In this document: positions 32,100 through 38,580 of the stretch, piece by piece
Layout of the letters: the number at the start of each line of letters is the position of its first letter
Numbering within the stretch: position 1 is the stretch's first letter
From: Treponema denticola
GTDB taxonomy: Bacteria; Spirochaetota; Spirochaetia; Treponematales; Treponemataceae
Assembly (NCBI RefSeq): GCF_024400535.1
Contig: NZ_CP038800.1
Location: forward strand, 1,736,001 to 1,800,000
Length of the DNA: 64,000 nucleotides
Direction: 5' to 3'
Program-made: the position numbers and the translations under genes
The notes under the pieces: model-generated
Database searches by the model: none
The model's input: only the letters and a program-made list of their open reading frames with translations
What the model was told of the DNA's origin: nothing

Positions 32100-33788
32100 A
32101 TGCCGAAAATTACTGAATCAACGATGAATGTCATTGAAGCCGTTGCCTCTGTTGCGGAACAACTTGCCGATTCAAAGTTCAAGATTAAGGCTTCTAAGGA
32201 ATTTTCTCATGCCGTTGCACATTTGAATAACTACTTTGAAACGAATGAGCGACAAACATGGCTTCTCTGCAGTATGCTTGCCCTCCATTTTGAAAACAGG
32301 AAAAAGCCTTGCCGTTTAAATACAATCGCACATTTTTTCGACTGCTCAATGCTTACGATGCTTGCATGTAGAGGAGATATCGAATCGATTATTGCAAAAC
32401 AGTATATGTATACCGTAAATGCACTGCATGATGATAAAATAGGTTTAGACAGTTCGTTTCAGTTTTCGGAAGAATTTTTGCAGTGTCTTTTGCAGAATGA
32501 AAAGCCGGTTATCACCGCCCCCGCACCGGCTGAAACGGATGTACTCGATATGGTAAATAAAATTAGGCATGAAGTATGCTGCCGGCACTCTTTGGGGATA
32601 AAGGTGCGGATAATGAATGCAGAAGAAAAAAGATATGCAGACGAACCCTTTGTTATTGAAACAAAGCAATTACTGCCCGGTGAAAAAAATCTTCAGGCGC
32701 GGATGATGTTTTACACTTGCTGTTCTCATTATATTACCGGAGATGAAGTAGGGCTTGCAGAATTACTCGACGCTACCGTGTATCCGGCGAGTGCAAAGTT
32801 TGCCCTTGCACGGGAGTGTATGGATGAACGTTTTATTTTATTTAAAGAGGACTTAGTCGCTTTCGATCAAAAAGGCACACTTACCGATGCAACGATTGAG
32901 ATTACCCAAAAAGCAAAAGAAATGTTGTTAGGAGAGAACATCGATCTTTTTACAAAACCGGCACAGGGAACCGGTATTATTCAACCGGACGCAATTACGG
33001 CAAAAGACCTGTTTTATGAGCAAAAAAATGAAGCGGAAATAGCCCGTCTTACCTCTTCTTTGCAGGAAGAAAATTTTTGCGAAATACAAGCCCGCCTTTC
33101 AGAAAAAGGCTTGCCGAAAGGGATCGCCGTATTATTGTACGGAGCACCGGGTACCGGAAAAACAGAAACGGTGTACCAGCTTGCAAAAGCAACGGGACGG
33201 ATGATTTTGCATGTTGATATTAGCCAAGCAAAATCATGCTGGTTCGGCGAAAGCGAAAAGAAAATTAAAAAGATTTTTACCGACTATAAACAACTCTGCC
33301 GTGCAAGCCGTAAGGAAAAAGAGGGAAAATTGCCGATTCTCCTTTTTAATGAAGCAGACGCGATTTTTTCCAAGCGGAAGGATACCAATGCGAGCAATGT
33401 GGCTCAGACAGAAAACACGATGCAGAATATTATTCTGGAAGAGATGGAAAAACTTGATGGTATCTTGATTGCAACTACAAACCTTGCCGACAATTTAGAT
33501 ACGGCATTTGAACGGCGTTTCCTTTTTAAGATCAAGTTTGAAAATCCGTCTGTTGAGGCAAAACGGAAAATCTGGAAATCAAAACTTAAGTTTCTCGACG
33601 AACGCGAGCTAACATCTTTTGCAGAAAATTACGATTTAAGCGGAGGACAAATAGACAATATTGTCCGCAAAGTAATGATGGATGAAGTCATAACCGGTAT
33701 GCAACCAAATATTGAAACACTACACGAGCTTTGCAAACATGAAAAAATCGGCAATGATTACGAACAAAGAATCGGCTTTTCTTGCTGA
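32100..33788 (+). CDS. AAA+ ATPase of unknown function, 562 aa
   Basis: Cytoplasmic ATPase. The N-terminal ~290 residues are helical with no recognised domain. The AAA+ core follows: Walker A LLYGAPGTGKTETVYQLAKA (~345), sensor-like WFGESEKKIKKIF, Walker B variant PILLFNEADAIFSKR (Asn-Glu-Ala-Asp instead of Asp-Glu), sensor 1 ILIATTNLADNLD, arginine finger FERRFLFKIKF and a lid with DLSGGQIDNIVRKVM. This is close to the FtsH/Cdc48-like clade in layout but has no protease domain. TAAGGAG site before ATG 32100. It may remodel the LRR or FliG-like proteins encoded next to it; that is inference from position only. Confidence 0.8.
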   Translation: MPKITESTMNVIEAVASVAEQLADSKFKIKASKEFSHAVAHLNNYFETNERQTWLLCSMLALHFENRKKPCRLNTIAHFFDCSMLTMLACRGDIESIIAKQYMYTVNALHDDKIGLDSSFQFSEEFLQCLLQNEKPVITAPAPAETDVLDMVNKIRHEVCCRHSLGIKVRIMNAEEKRYADEPFVIETKQLLPGEKNLQARMMFYTCCSHYITGDEVGLAELLDATVYPASAKFALARECMDERFILFKEDLVAFDQKGTLTDATIEITQKAKEMLLGENIDLFTKPAQGTGIIQPDAITAKDLFYEQKNEAEIARLTSSLQEENFCEIQARLSEKGLPKGIAVLLYGAPGTGKTETVYQLAKATGRMILHVDISQAKSCWFGESEKKIKKIFTDYKQLCRASRKEKEGKLPILLFNEADAIFSKRKDTNASNVAQTENTMQNIILEEMEKLDGILIATTNLADNLDTAFERRFLFKIKFENPSVEAKRKIWKSKLKFLDERELTSFAENYDLSGGQIDNIVRKVMMDEVITGMQPNIETLHELCKHEKIGNDYEQRIGFSC

Positions 33789-33902
33789 GGCAATTTGTGC
33801 AGATAGGAAACTAAAGTTTATATTACCTACACAAGGAGTGTACCATGAAAAAAAATAAAAATCTCTCTTATAGATAAATAAAAAGCAAAGGCGGAGTACA
33901 CA

Positions 33903-34105
33903 ATGATGACTGAAAGCGAAAATGATACACTTACTCTGATATCCCAGAAATTAAAAACCTATCGGCTTTTTTGTCAGGAAGTGAGTTTGCCAACTTTCGC
34001 AGTGCCATAGATACTTGCAAAGATATACTGAAAATAGTATATTATGTTAAACGGATGCCCTTATTGGGACACAAATGGAGGAAAGATGAACGAAGTTTTA
34101 ATTAA
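33903..34105 (+). pseudogene. small frameshifted gene remnant
   Basis: Starts ATGATG at 33903 after a GGCGGAG site (MTESENDTLT). The protein-like sequence then continues in another frame (DIPEIKNLSAFLSGSEFANF then RSAIDTCKDILK) to TAA at 34103, overlapping the next gene's start. A ten-codon frame with a good AGGAG site (33845-33877) stands just upstream. Looks like one or two small island genes in decay; no family recognised. Confidence 0.35.
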
Positions 34106-35450
34106 TCATATGTATTCAGGAAATTATCTTGAAACCGGAAATCTTGGTCACGAAGTAATAAACCTTTTTAAATGCGATAATGGAAATCATTATATCTATG
34201 CTATGTCGGCAGGTGATTATGATACTAAAACCCATAACAATTCGATTAAAAAAATTATTCTTGTTAGAAATATAGATCAGCATAAAGCTGAAATTTTAGG
34301 AATATGTGATGTTGAAGAAGAAATTTTCGCATCAGAAATTGATGAACCGAATAAATATACGATGTTTCCATCTGTCAATGAATTGATTAATAAAGATTTT
34401 ATGAACAAAAATAATCTTGATGGAACTCCTAAAGATAACAAAACTCTTTATCGGATTGAAACATATAAAAAAATACATGAAAGACAAATAGATTATATTG
34501 ACAAGCATTCCGTAACATACGGAAATGTAAAACTATACGATTTATTCTTAAATAATAATACGGCACATTCGGATCATGCTATATATCTTACTTTTAAGGT
34601 TGTAAATTTCAGACGGCCGAAAGAGCTTATCTATCTGTGCGACAATAGATGTGATACAGATAATACGGATACTCATTACTTCAGACTAACGGAAAGAGAG
34701 CGAATGTGCGGTGCCAGTGTTGCAACTTATGAAAATCTTGAAGATTCTGAAATCAAAAGGCTTATCAACGCTCCTTATTGGGAAGACAAAGACAATTCTC
34801 CTAAAGTTGATATAAATAACATAAATATAAAATCAACTTCACTACTGAATATAATTAAAAAAAATAATGATGAAATTACATATTCAAATTGGATTTCCTA
34901 TTATTTGAAAAACGATAAGGAATTATTAAAAAGATTTATCACACATTTTACAAATGAAGACGGGAAGACTAAAAGTAGTTTTGAAGATATCGAAATTATC
35001 AGAGAATCAAAAAATAACATTGACATTTATTATGAAGATTCACAAAGCATCTATGTTTTTGAAAACAAAATAAAATCATCAATAAATGGGACACAGAAAA
35101 AAGACGATAGTACAGAAGAAGAAAAAGAGTTTTCACAATTGGAAAAGTATTATGTTTTTGCAGAGAAAGAAGCCGAGAAATCGACATCTAAGAAAACTAC
35201 CGGCTATTTTCTTTTACTTCCAAACTATGCCTATAAAGATACTTCAAAATTAAATAAATATGCAAAATTTGATAAATACAAAATAATAAGATATAGTCAG
35301 CTTTTAGATTTTTTCAAATCTTATAATTCCACACTGCCATACTATGAAGATTTCTTAAAAGCACTCGAATATCATGCTTCCGAATACCTCAATGATTTAT
35401 ATTCCGAAATGCTGGAAAGATTACAATCAGTTATTTCGTTGAAAAAATAA
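34086..35450 (+). CDS. PD-(D/E)XK nuclease superfamily-like protein, 454 aa
   Basis: Two-part protein. The N-terminal ~240 residues look like an uncharacterised domain (LETGNLGHEVINLFKCDNGN and IYLTFKVVNFRRPKELIYLC). The C-terminal part fits the PDDEXK_4 nuclease pattern: EIIRESKNNIDIYYEDSQSI then YVFENKIKS gives the D...(E)xK active-site arrangement, followed by QLEKYYVFAEKEAEK and GYFLLLPNYAY. DNA cleavage is likely but the target is unknown. ATG at 34086 with GGAGGAAAG directly upstream; the longer frame from 34044 lacks a site. Terminator 60 bp after the stop. Possible defence role, by family habit. Confidence 0.7.
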   Translation: MNEVLINHMYSGNYLETGNLGHEVINLFKCDNGNHYIYAMSAGDYDTKTHNNSIKKIILVRNIDQHKAEILGICDVEEEIFASEIDEPNKYTMFPSVNELINKDFMNKNNLDGTPKDNKTLYRIETYKKIHERQIDYIDKHSVTYGNVKLYDLFLNNNTAHSDHAIYLTFKVVNFRRPKELIYLCDNRCDTDNTDTHYFRLTERERMCGASVATYENLEDSEIKRLINAPYWEDKDNSPKVDINNINIKSTSLLNIIKKNNDEITYSNWISYYLKNDKELLKRFITHFTNEDGKTKSSFEDIEIIRESKNNIDIYYEDSQSIYVFENKIKSSINGTQKKDDSTEEEKEFSQLEKYYVFAEKEAEKSTSKKTTGYFLLLPNYAYKDTSKLNKYAKFDKYKIIRYSQLLDFFKSYNSTLPYYEDFLKALEYHASEYLNDLYSEMLERLQSVISLKK

Positions 35451-35511
35451 TGTTACCAACTTTTCCGCTGTTGAATACTTTGCTTGTTATAGATAGCGGT
35501 AAAACTACGAA

Positions 35512-35550
35512 AATCAACACCCCCGACACAGAGCATCGGGGGTGTTGATT
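35512..35550 (+). terminator. strong hairpin terminator
   Basis: Perfect 15-bp stem AATCAACACCCCCGA / TCGGGGGTGTTGATT with a 9-nt loop, closing the unit that ends with the nuclease-like gene. Confidence 0.8.
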
Positions 35551-35636
35551 CGATATCACGTACAAATGAAAAACCCGGAAAGAAGTTGTATTCTTCAAAA
35601 AAGTGTTAAAATTGTATATTATTTGAATTATTATTT

Positions 35637-35655
35637 CGTATACGAACTATATTAT
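35637..35655 (+). promoter_or_regulatory. island box, copy C
   Basis: CGTATACGAACTATATTAT, one change from the core of boxes A and B. Upstream context (GTTAAAATTG...TTTGAATTATT) is also shared with box A. It precedes the small hydrophobic peptide and LRR gene 6. Confidence 0.55.
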
Positions 35656-35685
35656 CAGTATAAAGATAAAAAAGAGTTGCAACAA

Positions 35686-35766
35686 ATGAAACAACATAAC
35701 ACCGGCACAGTATTAGCAGTAGTATTTTTATTAGGTTATAATAGTAAAAGGAGGTATGATAAATAG
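35686..35766 (+). CDS. 26-aa hydrophobic peptide
   Basis: MKQHNTGTVLAVVFLLGYNS then KRRYDK: one short hydrophobic helix with a basic tail, placed just after island box C as the 64-aa membrane protein is placed after box B. Ribosome site weak (GAGTTG). It may be a truncated relative, a leader or a toxic peptide. The following ~150 bp hold only the inverted repeat AAAAAGTCAA...TTGACTTTTT (35873-35912), a version of which also lies at 23690-23730 between LRR gene 1 and FliG-like A. Confidence 0.4.
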   Translation: MKQHNTGTVLAVVFLLGYNSKRRYDK

Positions 35767-35924
35767 TTTTGCAGGAATTCTGCCTCACTGTTTATCTGAT
35801 GAGTTTTGTGCTTTGCACAAAACATCGCATTATTGATTGCCGTTTCTCACAGATATTGCGAAACGGCGTAAAAAGTCAAATTGAAAATTGATATTTTCTC
35901 ATTGACTTTTTATGGGATAATACT

Positions 35925-36645
35925 ATGCAACAGACAAAAATACCGCTTACTGACGAAGAAAAAGCAAATGCACAGCTTTTGGAAATAACCGACGGAATGG
36001 TAATAGGAGTAACCGATCCCAATAAGCTGATAGGGAGCCTTGTGCTTCCGGAGGGTATTACGGGAATTCATAAAAAGGCTTTCCTCAAATGCACTGCTTT
36101 AACACGTGTTGTAATACCGAAAAACGTTACCAAAATCCGTCCAATGGCTTTTGCAGACTGTATCAGCTTAACAGAGCTTACGGTTGATAGTGCAAATCCT
36201 GTCTATTGTAGTGAAAATAATATTATTTACACAAAAGATAAAAAATGCTTGGTAACTGCAGCAGGCAGTTTGAAGTCTATTGCTATACCTGACAGCGTCA
36301 CTGAGATTTTTTTGGGTGCATTTTCCGCCTGCACTTCTCTAACAAGCGTTACGCTCCCCCGCACTGTTACGGTGATTGGCAGCGCTGCATTTACCTGCTG
36401 TTTCAATTTACCCGCTATTGTTATTCCCGATAGTGTTATCGAAATTTGTCCGTTTGCATTTTCCACCTGTAGGAATCTCAAAACGGTAATTATAGAGTCT
36501 ACTGTTATAAAAGATATTGACGAAACTGCGTTTGAAAACGTACATACTGATACATTTTACTGTAAAAACCGATGCAGTAAAAGCAATGCTGAAAAGGAAC
36601 ACCGCAATACGGGACGAGCAAATTACGGTTGAGCCGAACCTGTAG
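35925..36645 (+). pseudogene. BspA-like leucine-rich repeat gene 6, frameshifted near the 3' end
   Basis: Standard cap (IPLTDEEKANAQLLEITDGM), about six LRRs and one TKDK insert, closest to LRR gene 5 in its first half (almost identical DNA over 30060-30360). In the C-terminal cap two bases are missing at about 36551-36553 relative to the paralogs. The present frame therefore ends in an unrelated tail (TFYCKNRCSKSNAEKEHRNT) at 36632, while the original cap frame runs on to TAG at 36643-36645. The LRR part would still be made; only the cap is lost. Confidence 0.75.
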
Positions 36646-36733
36646 GATTAGAAATATGTTTATTATGCAGGAAAATCCGTTATAAAATAAACAAAAACGG
36701 CAATACTGTAAATTTTTTATAAGAGGTACGAGT

Positions 36734-36988
36734 ATGACAATATCGGTTCAAAATAATTTCTGTATGCAAAAAACTCTCTTTATTCACGGACTTAATTCGG
36801 ATAAAAATTCGGGTACGGGGCAAGTAGTAAAAACGCTATTGGAAAAGCACGGAATTTAACTTATTGTTCCGTCACTCGATATACTAAACCCCGAAAAAAC
36901 TTTACAGGAAGTTAAGTCTTTGATAAGGGAGCAAAATGTTTCTTTGATTATAGGGCATTCGAGGAGAATTATTATTGCAAGCCTAAGC
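36734..36988 (+). pseudogene. alpha/beta-hydrolase (YqiA-like esterase) fragment
   Basis: Begins at ATG 36734 after AAGAGGT. It reads MQKTLFIHGLNSDKNSGTGQ (oxyanion-loop motif HGLNS), then an in-frame TAA at 36857-36859, and continues in the same frame LIVPSLDILNPEKTLQEVKS and SLIIGHSR (nucleophile elbow GHS). It breaks off there and runs into the 3' flank of the leftward hicB. Both the nonsense codon and the truncation make it inactive. Confidence 0.65.
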
Positions 36989-37003
36989 TGATTACATTTT
37001 CTT

Positions 37004-37396
37004 CTACACCCCAACCTGTAGTTTTGCTTTAAGGGCATTTTGCAATTCTTGCGAAAAATTAAGATTGGCTGTTTCGGCCTTGTAGTTTAACCATGCCGGA
37101 ATGGTAACCGTCTTTTTCACCGATTTTTCTGAAAATTGCCTGCGCCATTTATCCGTATCGGCTATAACATAGTTTACAAATCCGTCTTTTATTTTTACCT
37201 CCGATATATTACTGGCTTTTGGTATTGCTTGATTGTTATCTTCATAATGGGCAAGCATCATAGCTATGGCATCCTCTGCCATTTCTATAGCTTCAGTTAC
37301 CGTGTCTCCGAATGTAAAGCAGCCGGAAATATCGGGAACTCTTGCCCCTATTTTTCCGTCATCATTTTCAAAAATAACAGGATATATATATTTCAT
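37004..37396 (-). CDS. hicB: HicB-family antitoxin, 130 aa
   Basis: Antitoxin of a complete HicAB pair. KYIYPVIFENDDGKIGARVP and the FTFGDTVTEAIEMAEDAIAM helix form the HicB domain; KKTVTIPAWLNYKAETANLN and FSQELQNALKAKL form the DNA-binding end. It differs from the orphan copy at 19287-19679 by only a handful of residues. ATG 37396 with GGAGGC upstream, 16 bp after hicA. Expected to bind the palindrome in the hicA promoter. Confidence 0.92.
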   Translation of the reverse strand: MKYIYPVIFENDDGKIGARVPDISGCFTFGDTVTEAIEMAEDAIAMMLAHYEDNNQAIPKASNISEVKIKDGFVNYVIADTDKWRRQFSEKSVKKTVTIPAWLNYKAETANLNFSQELQNALKAKLQVGV

Positions 37397-37412
37397 TTTT
37401 GCCTCCACTACA

Positions 37413-37592
37413 CTATTTAATACCGGCTTCTTTCAAAATATTATGTGCAGTTCCTTTTGGAATATCACCTTTATGACGCGGTATTGCTATCATCTTTCCG
37501 CTTTCTTTGTGAATTGCTTTATCATGTTTTGCTCCGGCTATTATTTCATAACCGGCCTTTTTTAAGAGCTTTATAATTTCATTAGATGTCAT
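37413..37592 (-). CDS. hicA: HicA-family mRNA interferase toxin, 59 aa
   Basis: Short gene read from ATG 37592: MTSNEIIKLLKKAGYEIIAG, then AKHDKAIHKESGKMIAIPRH and KGDIPKGTAHNILKEAGIK. This is HicA, although the usual GSH catalytic turn reads AKHDK, keeping the His. Ribosome site AGGGTGAG, 18-nt leader after the -10 box, unlike the leaderless hicA at 12682. Toxin of the pair with hicB immediately downstream. Confidence 0.88.
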   Translation of the reverse strand: MTSNEIIKLLKKAGYEIIAGAKHDKAIHKESGKMIAIPRHKGDIPKGTAHNILKEAGIK

Positions 37593-37610
37593 AGCTCACC
37601 CTACAAGAGC

Positions 37611-37640
37611 ATTATAGCACGTATTAACACGTATTGTCAA
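37611..37640 (-). promoter_or_regulatory. hicAB promoter with operator palindrome
   Basis: Leftward TTGACA (complement of 37635-37640), 18-bp spacer, TATAAT (complement of 37611-37616). The palindrome ACGTGTTAATACGT lies between the boxes, well placed for repression by HicB. Same sequence as at the orphan hicB. Confidence 0.75.
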
Positions 37641-37763
37641 GTATTTTTTGTGGAAGCAACTTTTTCTCCCCCAAAAAAGTAACCCAAGAACCTTTTTTGG
37701 ATGGTTTTTCAATAAAATTATTATTTACTTTTGTTATAATTATTTTTAACATAAATTATTGAG

Positions 37764-37871
37764 ATCCCAAATTCAAGTCTTGACAAATAATCGTTTATAC
37801 ACTAGCATACTTTTATGGTAAAACTAATTTTAATCGGCTTACAATTTAATTTTTCTCAAAGCTTAAATTTA
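37764..37871 (+). repeat. 108-bp direct repeat, right copy, flanking the LRR island
   Basis: Right partner of 20317-20424, same orientation. Includes the promoter TTGACA (37780-37785), 17 bp, TAGCAT (37803-37808), 6 bp, then ATG 37815. Between hicA and this repeat (37593-37763) I see only the hicAB promoter and AT-rich sequence. Confidence 0.85.
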
Positions 37872-37898
37872 ACGATTAAAAAGGAAGGTTTAAGATGA
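37815..37898 (+). CDS. putative 27-aa leader frame upstream of the outer-membrane-like gene
   Basis: MVKLILIGLQFNFSQSLNLT then IKKEGLR; its TGA overlaps the ATG of the next gene (ATGA at 37895-37898) and its last codons contain that gene's AAAGGAAGG ribosome site. The frame is conserved for 19 codons in the left repeat copy. It is likely translated from a leaderless start and coupled to the downstream gene. Confidence 0.45.
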   Translation: MVKLILIGLQFNFSQSLNLTIKKEGLR

Positions 37899-38491
37899 AA
37901 AAATTATTAGCAGTTTTTTTCTGTGCGGTTTTGATTTCTCAAAATATTTTCACAGAATCTAATGATTTATCAAATGGAAACGGTAATGGAGGGAAAGATA
38001 AGATCGGAGCATGGCTGGGTGTACCGTTTATAGGCTTATCTTATTCACATGAATTTAACAATCTGATAGAATTTGATTTACTGATAGGTTCAACAGGAAT
38101 ACCGCTTATTGCTAGAATAGTGAATATCCGTAGTGCCCTTCTTTTTACTGTATGGGAACCGGTAGTTAAAGGTCAAAACTGTCCGCTCACAATTGGCACT
38201 GCCATTGATATCAACAGTTGGATGGTATTGTATAAACCTGCCAGTATTGGTGTTTCGGTATTATTCCCCGTAAGATGGGAAGTAAACTTTGAAAAAACAT
38301 CCGCATTCAACTTATTTATCGAAGCAGCTCCTGCTATCGGTTTTACTTATTATTATGGAGAAAGGAATCACAGCTTTGCCCCTAACAATGAATCCGGATT
38401 ATTTAAGAAAAAAATAAATGATCAAATATCTATAGATTGGATTCCGCATATCGGTCTTGGACTTAGATACCGTATTCCGAATAAAAAATAG
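37895..38491 (+). CDS. putative exported outer-membrane beta-barrel protein, 198 aa
   Basis: Signal peptide KKLLAVFFCAVLISQNIFTE at the N terminus (cleavage probably near residue 20), followed by alternating hydrophobic/polar strands: GAWLGVPFIGLSYSHEFNNL, SALLFTVWEPVVKG, FNLFIEAAPAIGFTYYYGER and a final strand IPHIGLGLRYRIPNKK ending close to the C terminus, as in small barrels. Treponemal porin-like or conserved hypothetical; no specific family is certain. It lies just outside the right boundary repeat of the island and is probably part of the ancestral locus. Confidence 0.65.
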   Translation: MKKLLAVFFCAVLISQNIFTESNDLSNGNGNGGKDKIGAWLGVPFIGLSYSHEFNNLIEFDLLIGSTGIPLIARIVNIRSALLFTVWEPVVKGQNCPLTIGTAIDINSWMVLYKPASIGVSVLFPVRWEVNFEKTSAFNLFIEAAPAIGFTYYYGERNHSFAPNNESGLFKKKINDQISIDWIPHIGLGLRYRIPNKK

Positions 38492-38580
38492 CGCTTAGGC
38501 ATAACTCTTCTCCCCCTTCCCCTAATCCCTTAGTTATGCTAAAATGCTCTGAACACGATAAATATTGATTGGGGGAAAGA

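Noticed and set aside
20317-37871. Diversity-generating retroelement linked to the LRR genes
   Set aside because: No reverse transcriptase, no template repeat and no adenine-biased variation were seen; duplication explains the LRR variation.
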